Shown: in pieces, positions 6,491 to 12,963 of the stretch
Layout of the letters: every line of letters begins with the position of its first letter
Numbering within the stretch: position 1 is the stretch's first letter
Assembly (NCBI GenBank): GCA_937885475.1
Contig: CAKZZR010000136.1
Span: forward strand, 1-12,963
Reading direction: 5' to 3'
From: an uncultured Treponema sp.
GTDB taxonomy: Bacteria; Spirochaetota; Spirochaetia; Treponematales; Treponemataceae
Length of the DNA: 12,963 bases
The notes under the pieces: model-generated
What the model was told of the DNA's origin: nothing
Databases searched by the model: none
The model's input: the letters and a program-made list of their open reading frames with translations, nothing else
Position numbers and translations under genes: made by a program

Positions 6491-7342
6491 TTAGCGCATC
6501 TTCATTGCAGAAAAAAGCGCCGTAAATTCCTTCTCGCGTTTTTTTGTGCATACGCAGTAAAAGGTAACGTCCGTTTCCGGGTCATCAAGCGGAACAGCAA
6601 CCTTGTTGGCAGGAATCGAATTCCCAACAAGCGAGGCGTCCGTAATGAACGACGGAATCTCGGCGGTTTTTACTATTTCTCGCAGGGTAGAAAGTTCGTT
6701 CTGCTCCAAAAAATTCGCGCCGGGAATTTTTTCCTTAACCAACGAATACCAAAAGCCAATCTTGCTGTGAATCAAAATGCTCTGATTCGCCAAATCCTTT
6801 AGAAAAAGCGAGGAACGGGAAGCCAGCGCATGAGAAGCCGGAAGCATGACAGAAAGCTTTTCGTGCAAGAATTCATGGCTTGTGTATGATTTATCATCTA
6901 TTGGATGCGTCAGAACAATGATATTATAGTTTCCTTCGTCAAGCCCGCGGATAAGCACCTCGTCCGTTTCCTGCAAGTCCGCGCTCACCGTCATTCCCAT
7001 ATACAGCTGCGAAAGAATGGGCGTAAGCTCCCACATTGGGGCGGGCGCAATGGAACCATACGTAAACGTACGACTCCGGCGGTCGGCTTCCTGAACGGCG
7101 CGAATCATCTCGTTGTGCGCGGTCATCACGACCTCGGCATGGCGTGCCGCAAGCTCGCCCAGCTCATTCAGAACAATGCGGTTCTTGGTGCGGTCAAAAA
7201 GCGTTACGCCAAGCTGCTCTTCCAGCTTCTGCATGCTTCGGCTCAGCGCCGGCTGAGAAACGTGCAGCGCCTCCGACACTTTGGAAAGCGTTCCCAGCTT
7301 TGCCAGCGCCGCAAGCTGCTCAATTATGTAGGTCTCAATCAT
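6491..7342 (-). CDS. LysR-family transcriptional regulator
   Basis: A LysR-type regulator of 283 residues, the usual family length. The N-terminal winged helix-turn-helix spans about 1-60: LAALAKLGTLSKVSEALHVS then QPALSRSMQKLEEQLG and LFDRTKN, all typical. Residues of about 85-283 form the effector-binding fold. I start it at the ATG at 7342 because family members begin a few residues before the first helix; an in-frame ATG at 7381 would add 13 residues unlike the family, and neither has a ribosome site. A TATACT hexamer six nt before 7342 suggests a leaderless message. It is divergent from the aldo/keto reductase gene, and the region between them holds one of three copies of a shared promoter element, so it is the best candidate to control the reductase operon and both flavodoxins, and possibly itself. 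The effector is not evident; an aldehyde, quinone or redox signal is a guess. Confidence 0.93.
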   Translation of the reverse strand: MIETYIIEQLAALAKLGTLSKVSEALHVSQPALSRSMQKLEEQLGVTLFDRTKNRIVLNELGELAARHAEVVMTAHNEMIRAVQEADRRSRTFTYGSIAPAPMWELTPILSQLYMGMTVSADLQETDEVLIRGLDEGNYNIIVLTHPIDDKSYTSHEFLHEKLSVMLPASHALASRSSLFLKDLANQSILIHSKIGFWYSLVKEKIPGANFLEQNELSTLREIVKTAEIPSFITDASLVGNSIPANKVAVPLDDPETDVTFYCVCTKKREKEFTALFSAMKMR

Positions 7343-7348
7343 ATGGAC

Positions 7349-7377
7349 AGTATATAACGGAATTTCAGGATTCGCCA
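7349..7377 (-). promoter_or_regulatory. Candidate leaderless promoter of the LysR gene
   Basis: On the minus strand TATACT (7354-7349) lies six nt before the ATG at 7342, with a poor -35 (TGGCGA, 7377-7372) 17 nt upstream. The shared box at 7398-7430 lies just upstream, a position from which a LysR protein could control its own gene. Evidence is motif-level only. Confidence 0.35.
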
Positions 7378-7397
7378 GCATTCAGATTGCACAAAAC

Positions 7398-7452
7398 GCA
7401 TACTGACTTGCAAAAATTCTATTGTACAACAGAAGCTTCAGTCCGCTAGAAT
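7398..7452 (+). promoter_or_regulatory. Promoter of the aldo/keto reductase operon with putative LysR box (copy B)
   Basis: GCATACTGACTTGC (7398-7411) is followed, 24 nt from its first base, by the palindrome TTGTACAA (7422-7429). TGTACA (7423-7428) serves as -35 and TAGAAT (7447-7452) as -10, 18 nt apart. It sits in the LysR/reductase divergent intergenic region, the classical place for a LysR operator, and therefore ties the other two copies (A, C) to this regulator. Confidence 0.75.
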
Positions 7453-7482
7453 AAGCATGAAAACGAACAAAAGAGGTGAATC

Positions 7483-8346
7483 ATGGATTTTGTAACATTG
7501 AATAATGGAGTAAAAATGCCGCAGGAAGGCTTTGGAGTGTTCCAGGTACCAGACGGACAGATAACGGAGCAGGCGGTGCTTGATGCAATTGATTCCGGCT
7601 ATCGCCTGATTGACACGGCGGCAGCATACATGAACGAAGAGGCGGTTGGCCGCGCGATTGCAAAAAAGATTGCCGATGGAACGGTAAAACGCGAGGAACT
7701 GTTCATCACCACAAAGCTGTGGGTACAGGACGCGGGCTACGAAGCTACAAAGGCGGCATTCGCGCTCTCGCTCAAAAAACTGGGCTTGAACTATCTTGAC
7801 CTGTACCTCATCCATCAGCCAATGGGCGACTATTACGGCTCATGGCGCGCGATGGAAGAGCTGTATGAGGCAGGAAAAATCCGGGCAATCGGCGTAAGCA
7901 ACATGTATCCGCATGTGCTTGCAGACCTGTGCGTTCATGCAAGAGTGATTCCAGCGGTGAACCAGGTGGAATGCCATCCGTTCTTCCAGCAGAAGGACGC
8001 GCTTGAGACTATGAAGGAATTTGGCGTAGTGCCGGAAGCGTGGGGCCCGTTTGCCGAAGGAAAGCATGACATTTTTAAGAATCCGCTTCTTTTGGACATT
8101 GCCGACAAATATTCAAAAAGCGCGGCGCAGGTCATCTTGCGCTGGAACGTTCAGCGCGGAGTTGTCGTCATTCCAAAATCAACTCACAAGGAACGCATGG
8201 AGCAGAACATAGCCATCTGGGACTTCAGCCTTTCTGACGAGGACATGGCAAAAATTGCCGAGCTTGACATTGGGCACAGCGAGATTGTAAATCATTTTGA
8301 CCCCAATTTTGTAAAATTTGTTTGCGGAATGAAAATTCACGACTAA
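7483..8346 (+). CDS. Aldo/keto reductase (AKR5/2,5-diketo-gluconate reductase-like)
   Basis: An NAD(P)H-dependent carbonyl reductase of 287 residues, full length for the family. The catalytic tetrad is visible: Asp44 and Tyr49 (RLIDTAAAY), Lys78 (FITTKLW) and His111 (DLYLIHQP). IGVSN (136-140) lines the cofactor site, QVECHP (161-166) is the conserved strand, and IPKS with Arg238 (230-238) is the usual site for the adenosine phosphate, so NADPH is likely. Related enzymes reduce methylglyoxal, small aldehydes, keto sugars or prostaglandin-type ketones; sequence alone does not fix the substrate. The start has a ribosome site (GAGGTG, 7473-7478). It is the first gene of an operon with the iron-type alcohol dehydrogenase 24 nt downstream, under a promoter with the LysR-type box. 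The pairing with a YqhD-like dehydrogenase parallels the E. coli dkgA/yqhD aldehyde-reduction locus. Confidence 0.95.
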   Translation: MDFVTLNNGVKMPQEGFGVFQVPDGQITEQAVLDAIDSGYRLIDTAAAYMNEEAVGRAIAKKIADGTVKREELFITTKLWVQDAGYEATKAAFALSLKKLGLNYLDLYLIHQPMGDYYGSWRAMEELYEAGKIRAIGVSNMYPHVLADLCVHARVIPAVNQVECHPFFQQKDALETMKEFGVVPEAWGPFAEGKHDIFKNPLLLDIADKYSKSAAQVILRWNVQRGVVVIPKSTHKERMEQNIAIWDFSLSDEDMAKIAELDIGHSEIVNHFDPNFVKFVCGMKIHD

Positions 8347-8370
8347 AATAACTATTACAAGGAGACACAA

Positions 8371-9534
8371 ATGCAGAATTTTGACTATATGACACCTACC
8401 CGCCTGATTTTTGGAGAAGGCGCGGTAAAAAATCTTCCGTCTGTCATGGCTCCGCTTGGAAAAAAAATTCTTTTAACCTATGGCGGCGGCTCAATCAAAA
8501 AACTCGGACTTTACGACAAGGTAAAGGAGCTTCTTAAGGATTTTGAGGTTTTTGAGCTTTCGGGCATTCAGCCTAACCCAAAATACAATCCGTCCGTGCT
8601 TGAAGGCGTACGGCTCTGCAAGCAGAACAAGATTGACGCGATTCTTTCTGTTGGCGGCGGAAGCGTTCTTGACTGCTCAAAGGCGATTGCGGCGGGCGCA
8701 TGCTATGACGGCGAACCGTGGGATTTGATTACCTACAAGGTTCAGGCAAAGTCTGCCCTTCCAATCGTAGATATTCTGACCCTTGCCGCAACAGGAAGCG
8801 AATACGACTGCGGCGCGGTAATCTCGCGCACAGAAACGAACGACAAGATTGGCTACATGGACGCTCATTTGTACCCGATATGCTCAATCCTTGACCCAAC
8901 ATATACATTCAGCGTATCCAAAAAACAGACAGCCGCAGGCTGTGCCGATGCAATGAACCATACGATTGAGCAATATTTTGTAGCGGACGCAACGCTTTTA
9001 AACGACGGCTTCTGCGAGTCCATGCTGAAAAGCCTTATGGCAAACACACGCGCAATTCTTGCAAACCCCAGCGACTACCGCGCCCGCGCCGAATTCATGC
9101 TGTGCTGTACCTACGGCTGCAACGGCATTCTTGCCCTTGGAAACAGCATGTCCGGCTGGCCGTGCCACGGAATTGAGCATGCACTGAGCGCATACTACGA
9201 CATCACGCATGGCGAAGGTCTTGCCATCATCACTCCGCGCTGGATGAAGCACATTCTGAACGAAAAGACCGTTGACCGCTTTGCAAAATACGGCATCAAC
9301 GTGTTCGGAATTGACCCATCGCTCGGCAAATTTGAGATTGCAAAAAAGGCAATCGACGAAACCTATAAATTCTTTGAGTCAATCGGAATCCCAATGCACC
9401 TAAAAGAGGTTGGCATTGACGAAAGCAGAATCAAGGAAATGGCACACCACATCGCTGTAAACGAAGGCTTGGAAAACGCCTGGGCGCCACTTGCAGAAAA
9501 CGATTTGGTTGAGATTCTGATGGAATCGCTTTAA
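8371..9534 (+). CDS. Iron-containing alcohol dehydrogenase (YqhD/butanol dehydrogenase-like)
   Basis: A group III metal-dependent alcohol dehydrogenase of 387 residues, full length. The cofactor loop GGGSVLDCSK spans 95-104; Asp193, His197, His266 and His280 occupy the positions of the four metal ligands (CADAMNH, WPCHGIEH, DITHGEGLA). Its layout is close to butanol dehydrogenases and E. coli YqhD, which use NADPH to reduce a broad range of aldehydes to alcohols. The N-terminal TPTRLIFGEGAV is typical of the family. It begins 24 nt after the aldo/keto reductase with its own strong ribosome site (AAGGAG, 8359-8364), so the two form one operon and share the LysR-type promoter at 7398. Together they should remove short-chain or reactive aldehydes, or serve as a fermentative NADPH sink. 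Family assignment is secure; in vivo substrate is not. Confidence 0.95.
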   Translation: MQNFDYMTPTRLIFGEGAVKNLPSVMAPLGKKILLTYGGGSIKKLGLYDKVKELLKDFEVFELSGIQPNPKYNPSVLEGVRLCKQNKIDAILSVGGGSVLDCSKAIAAGACYDGEPWDLITYKVQAKSALPIVDILTLAATGSEYDCGAVISRTETNDKIGYMDAHLYPICSILDPTYTFSVSKKQTAAGCADAMNHTIEQYFVADATLLNDGFCESMLKSLMANTRAILANPSDYRARAEFMLCCTYGCNGILALGNSMSGWPCHGIEHALSAYYDITHGEGLAIITPRWMKHILNEKTVDRFAKYGINVFGIDPSLGKFEIAKKAIDETYKFFESIGIPMHLKEVGIDESRIKEMAHHIAVNEGLENAWAPLAENDLVEILMESL

Positions 9535-9598
9535 CGGCAAAAATTTCGGCAGATGCAATCGCTTTCACGCTGATTGTATCTGCCGATTGTGATTGCCG
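9535..9598. terminator. Strong nested hairpin between convergent transcripts
   Basis: The arms 9547-9560 and 9572-9585 form a 14-bp stem with one G-U wobble (plus strand) around an 11-nt loop. An outer pair, CGGCAA (9535-9540) with TTGCCG (9593-9598), can extend it past an internal loop. On the plus strand no T run follows. On the minus strand the hairpin is followed by AAATTTTTG, a modest T run, so it may terminate transcripts of both the dehydrogenase operon and the chemoreceptor. Bases 9599-9668 hold only a small TCCCG/CGGGA hairpin (9609-9623) and nothing else that I can identify. Confidence 0.6.
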
Positions 9599-9668
9599 CT
9601 AGAACTATTCCCGTACGGCGGGACCATGCATATCGTCATCATCTTTAATGAACGATTGCCCGATTTTT

Positions 9669-11831
9669 CTACACCGTGAATTGGTCAACCTGGCTTCCCA
9701 TTTTATCGATTGAATTGTCCATCAGGCTTGAAATTTCAGAAAGCGATGAGCCGATGCTATCGATTTTTGATGCGCTTGCGCTCATTTCGCTCATGCTCTG
9801 CTTCATGCTGTTCGTTTCGTTCTGGAGCGTTCCAATCTTTTCCACAATCAGGCGGCTGTCGTGCGACATTTCTTTTGATGCTCCCTGAACTTCATTCGTG
9901 CTGTCGTTCATGCTGTGGAGCGCGGTCGTAATCTGAATGGAACCTTCCTGCTGTTCTGCCATTGCCGCCTTTATCTGTTGCACGAGGGAATCAGTCTCGT
10001 GGATTTCCGACGCAAGACGAGAATAGCCCTGAACGCCTTTTTGGGTTGCCTCTACTACCGTGCCTATCGTGTTCTGAATGCTGTTCAGCTGCTCGCCGAT
10101 TGTCTTTGACTGTGTGGTTGAAGTTTCAGAAAGCTTTCTGATTTCGTCTGCAACGACGGCAAAGCCTTTTCCTGCTTCGCCTGCGTGGGCTGCCTCAATT
10201 GCCGCATTCATCGCAAGAAGGTTCGTCTGCGCCGCAATAGAAGCGATTACGGCGTTCGCCTCGCTCAAAAGCTTGGACTGGTTTTCTATCTCGCTGATTT
10301 TTTCCTGAAGCTCATTCTGTGTCTTTGCTCCGCTTTCGGCATCCGCTTCAAGCGCTCCGAACGAAACGGCCATCTTGTCAACGGAGCGGTTAACCTCCGT
10401 GATGTTACCAATCATCTGCTCAACCGCCGTGGAAGCTCCCTGAGCGCTTTCTGCCTGAGTGGCGACAAGGTTTTCAAGGGCAGCAATGCCTTTTAAGATT
10501 TTATTCACGCTGTCCGCCGTCTGGGAAACGCTTTCCGTCTGCATGCCAAGCTCGCCCGTCAAATTTGAGATGCTGGAGCTAATCTGCGTGATTGCAGCCA
10601 TCGCCTCGGCCGTGGAATTGTTGAGCGTGGTTCCCGCCTCGGTAAGGGCTACCTTCGTCTGCTTCATACTTCCTATAATGCCTTGCAAGGTTTTTGAATA
10701 CAAATTGAAGCTTTCCGCCACGTCACCAATTTCGTTCCTTGACTTAACACTGATTCGCTTGGTAAGGTCGGCTTTTCCCTCTGCAATCTGATTTGCGTTC
10801 TCGCTGATGCTGTCCTGGATTGTCTTTAAAGGGCGGATGACTTTTCGCGTGGCGATTGCCGTTCCCAAGGCCGCAAGAAGCGCAAAGATGACACAGACTG
10901 TAATAGTCGTGCCGAGCGTTTTGTAGAACGCCTCAAAAACCGTTTCTTTTGGGCAGAACGCAAGAATCTGATAGCCAGTCTTTGTGTTCGTTATTTTCTT
11001 TGTAAAATACGTGCTGTAAGTGCCATTCGGAACCGTCACCGAGCCATCCTGGTTGCCTTGAGAGAAGAAGGAGGCAAGCTCTGGGATTTCAAGCTCAGAG
11101 ACATTCTTGAAGTTGCTCTTTCTGATTCCTGTGTCGGCAAGGACAGTTCCATCGCTCTGAACCATCATAAAGAAAGAGCCTTCGCCCAAGTTCATCGCCT
11201 CAAGGATTGTGTTGAGAGTGTCCAGCGAAACTTCAATTGAAGCATTGCCGACGAACGAGCCTGTGTCATCATAAACGCTTTTTGTGATTCCCACTACGGT
11301 TGCTCCCACAGTTGAGGCAAAGGCATCGGTAATCATAACTTTTCCGTTACCCCTGCTTGCTGTCTCGTACCAGCCACGCTTTCGTGGGTCGTAGCCGCCA
11401 CTCATCGAGCTGTCAAAATTCGTTGCATAGCCGCCCCACTTTGTTCCGATGTATATTTCCGCAATATCGCTGTCGCTTGCGGCAAAATTCTTGCATACTT
11501 TTCTTATTGCAGCCTCCGTAGGGCTTTTCGCATATCCAAGAATCTGAATCGTTCCTGTTTCATTCACAAAAGAATGGATTGTGTCGTCGGCATTCCTAAC
11601 CTCATCGGTCTTAGAAAATACATTAAGCTCCGTTTCCTTTGCCGCAAAGAACATGGAAATTGAATCTGAAAATTCAGAAAGTGCCGTCTGCGCACTGGAA
11701 TAGAAATTTTCAAGGCAGTTCCTTGAGAAGAAGATACTTGTCGTAACAGAAGAAATCGCCACTACCATAAAAATGATAATCACGACGCCAGCAGAAAACT
11801 TAGTTGAAAGCGATAATCTTTTTTTAGTCAT
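9669..11831 (-). CDS. Methyl-accepting chemotaxis protein with dCache-like sensor
   Basis: A 720-residue membrane chemoreceptor. Membrane helix about 14-36; extracytoplasmic dCache-like sensor about 37-303; second helix about 306-328; HAMP about 329-382; long coiled-coil signalling domain about 383-715, with the CheA/CheW-binding hairpin tip around 530-569 (IAAQTNLLAMNAAIEAAHAG, then GKGFAVVADEIRKL). The sensor has YDPRKRGWY (147-155), matching the Tyr, Arg and Trp-Tyr of the amino-acid-binding dCache motif, but the later Tyr and Asp positions look like Phe171 and Ser173, so amino-acid binding is doubtful. The C terminus (QVDQFTV) has no CheR/CheB-binding pentapeptide. The ribosome site GGAG lies nine nt before the ATG. 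It is 31 nt downstream of the HAD lipoprotein gene, likely the same transcript. Its presence implies a motile organism. No other chemotaxis gene is in the window. Confidence 0.95.
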   Translation of the reverse strand: MTKKRLSLSTKFSAGVVIIIFMVVAISSVTTSIFFSRNCLENFYSSAQTALSEFSDSISMFFAAKETELNVFSKTDEVRNADDTIHSFVNETGTIQILGYAKSPTEAAIRKVCKNFAASDSDIAEIYIGTKWGGYATNFDSSMSGGYDPRKRGWYETASRGNGKVMITDAFASTVGATVVGITKSVYDDTGSFVGNASIEVSLDTLNTILEAMNLGEGSFFMMVQSDGTVLADTGIRKSNFKNVSELEIPELASFFSQGNQDGSVTVPNGTYSTYFTKKITNTKTGYQILAFCPKETVFEAFYKTLGTTITVCVIFALLAALGTAIATRKVIRPLKTIQDSISENANQIAEGKADLTKRISVKSRNEIGDVAESFNLYSKTLQGIIGSMKQTKVALTEAGTTLNNSTAEAMAAITQISSSISNLTGELGMQTESVSQTADSVNKILKGIAALENLVATQAESAQGASTAVEQMIGNITEVNRSVDKMAVSFGALEADAESGAKTQNELQEKISEIENQSKLLSEANAVIASIAAQTNLLAMNAAIEAAHAGEAGKGFAVVADEIRKLSETSTTQSKTIGEQLNSIQNTIGTVVEATQKGVQGYSRLASEIHETDSLVQQIKAAMAEQQEGSIQITTALHSMNDSTNEVQGASKEMSHDSRLIVEKIGTLQNETNSMKQSMSEMSASASKIDSIGSSLSEISSLMDNSIDKMGSQVDQFTV

Positions 11832-11862
11832 TTTTTATATCTCCGTAAAAATTAGAAAGTCC

Positions 11863-12900
11863 TTACATCTTTATAACATAATCTCCATAAATAGTCTTCC
11901 AGTCGTCCTTCATTGAGATTGCAATCCAGCCGTTAGCCTCGCAATCTGAACGCATTTTGTCGGCTTTTTTGAGGTTGCCGTACTCGCGGTCAAGGTCGTC
12001 GCAGCAGAGCATAAAGCCGAGCGACTTGTATTCGTTGTCGTACATCGCGTAGTTTACCATGCTCGCGTCGGTGAGGCTGTTTCCGAATGCCAAAACGGGC
12101 TGATAGCCGATTTCCTTTACGATTGTGGAAACCTTGTTCATCTGCAAATTTTTGATGATGTTCACGCCGCCAAGAAGAACTTTGTCGCCCTTGCTGAATG
12201 TGTATTCCAAGCCGTCTTTTCCATTCTGATTGTTTGCAACAAGCACATTGTCAGAGCCGATTACCTGTTTGGGCGGGAGACCAAGCGCATCGCAGACCAA
12301 CGCACGCAAGATGAGGCGGTTCGTGCCGCTTGAAACATACACGCTGAACCCGTTCTGAACGAGATAGTTCACGACCTCGACCATCGGCTTGTAGAATGCA
12401 TCCGCCCGTTTTAAGTTTTTGTAGCCGGGCTGGGCAGTCTGCATGAAGTCTTTTACATAAGAATCATACTCTTTGAGCGTAAAGCCCTCGTAGGCACTCG
12501 CAAGCATTTTCTCGTATTCTGCACCCAACGGCGGTACATTTCCCGTCGCGCGGAAGTCGTCTGCCAAAGCCTTCTGCTCTTCTGTGGGCGTATAGCTCGG
12601 GTCGTCAAGGACGCGGTGAATGAAAAGCTGGAAGTCAAAATAAGTGGGGTTCGTCTCGCAGAAAAGCGTGCCGTCAAGGTCGAAAGTGGCGATTCGCCTT
12701 TCAACAGGGATAAAGTCGGCGGAATTTTTGTTTGTGACCGATTCCACATAGTCAACGAGTGCCTTTTTTGCGGGCGCGTCATCGTTCCAAAGCGAAAGCG
12801 TGGCTTTTGAAGAAGGTGCCTTCGTGCAAGAAGCAAGGAAGATTGCCACAAAGGAAGCGAGCAAGACCAGTTTTGCAAGATTGCGTTTTGTTGTTTTCAT
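11863..12900 (-). CDS. HAD-superfamily phosphatase-like lipoprotein
   Basis: A 345-residue exported protein with a lipoprotein signal: basic start (MKTTKR), hydrophobic core, lipobox LASC with Cys25. The rest is a HAD-fold hydrolase of the phosphoserine-phosphatase-like type: motif I FDLDGT (73-78; nucleophile Asp74, acid/base Asp76), a helical cap (about 85-165), motif II SSGTNR (190-195), candidate motif III lysine at 240 or 250, and motif IV FGNSLTD (272-278) with Asp278. All catalytic positions appear intact, so an active phosphatase anchored in the envelope is likely; the substrate is unknown. It has a good ribosome site (AAGGAG, 12914-12909) and is the first gene before the chemoreceptor, 31 nt away. 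The pairing raises the possibility that it works on a phosphorylated compound related to what the receptor senses, which is inference. Confidence 0.9.
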   Translation of the reverse strand: MKTTKRNLAKLVLLASFVAIFLASCTKAPSSKATLSLWNDDAPAKKALVDYVESVTNKNSADFIPVERRIATFDLDGTLFCETNPTYFDFQLFIHRVLDDPSYTPTEEQKALADDFRATGNVPPLGAEYEKMLASAYEGFTLKEYDSYVKDFMQTAQPGYKNLKRADAFYKPMVEVVNYLVQNGFSVYVSSGTNRLILRALVCDALGLPPKQVIGSDNVLVANNQNGKDGLEYTFSKGDKVLLGGVNIIKNLQMNKVSTIVKEIGYQPVLAFGNSLTDASMVNYAMYDNEYKSLGFMLCCDDLDREYGNLKKADKMRSDCEANGWIAISMKDDWKTIYGDYVIKM

Positions 12901-12925
12901 AAAAATTACTCCTTACTATGTTTTT

Positions 12926-12958
12926 CTATCTCACAGGATAGTCAAAATAAGTCTGTGA
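12926..12958. repeat. Overlapping inverted repeats upstream of the HAD lipoprotein gene
   Basis: CTATC (12926-12930) pairs with GATAG (12937-12941) across six bases, and TCACAG (12931-12936) pairs with CTGTGA (12953-12958) across sixteen. They lie 26-58 bp before the ATG where the promoter should be; a TTGACT on the minus strand (12944-12939) could be a -35 but no well-spaced -10 is clear. They may be an operator, or chance. Confidence 0.25.
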
Positions 12959-12963
12959 ATACG

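Noticed and set aside
7343..7381. ATG at 7381 as start of the LysR regulator
   Set aside because: It adds 13 residues not expected in the family, has no ribosome site, and would include the predicted -10.
1..12963. CRISPR arrays, tRNA or rRNA genes, insertion sequences, phage genes
   Set aside because: I saw no regularly spaced repeats, cloverleaf, transposase or integrase motifs in any stretch; noncoding DNA is short and explained by promoters and terminators.

Overview
The window looks like chromosomal DNA of a Gram-negative-type anaerobe or facultative bacterium, most probably a spirochaete of the Treponema group. This is inferred from the mix of gene families (flavodoxin_4-type proteins, DUF4405-type membrane protein, FIST kinase, Cache chemoreceptor, lipoproteins with a loose lipobox), moderate G+C by eye, and AAGGAG-type ribosome sites. 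No rRNA or other marker gene is present to prove it. There are nine genes and no tRNA, rRNA, insertion sequence or CRISPR array that I can see.

Layout. Positions 1-2890 hold a minus-strand gene set read right to left: an exported flavodoxin, a six-helix DUF4405-like membrane protein, and a cytoplasmic FIST-domain histidine kinase that runs off the left edge. Positions 3040-5616 (minus) encode a large membrane hybrid histidine kinase with two receiver domains. Positions 5914-6432 (plus) encode a second, cytoplasmic flavodoxin. It converges on a LysR-type regulator at 6491-7342 (minus). Divergent from the regulator is a two-gene operon, 7483-9534 (plus), for an aldo/keto reductase and an iron-type alcohol dehydrogenase. 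A convergent pair follows, 9669-12900 (minus): a HAD-family phosphatase-like lipoprotein and a Cache chemoreceptor.

How it fits together. The most notable observation is a 33-bp promoter element present three times with identical internal spacing, upstream of the exported flavodoxin, the cytoplasmic flavodoxin and the aldo/keto reductase. Of its 33 columns, 25 are identical in all three copies, and each copy ends on a -35 hexamer followed 17-18 nt later by a -10 hexamer. The copy at 7398-7430 lies in the LysR/reductase divergent intergenic region, so the LysR protein is the natural candidate to bind all three. This predicts a small local regulon linking aldehyde reduction (a reductase plus YqhD-like dehydrogenase pair, as in the E. 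coli dkgA/yqhD locus), a cytoplasmic flavodoxin, and an exported flavodoxin with a putative haem-bearing membrane partner. I read it as a reactive-carbonyl or redox-stress response with an envelope electron-transfer arm. The function is inference; the repeated element is directly visible.

Two genes without Shine-Dalgarno sequences (the LysR regulator and the FIST kinase) each have a -10-like hexamer exactly six nucleotides before the ATG, which suggests leaderless transcripts.
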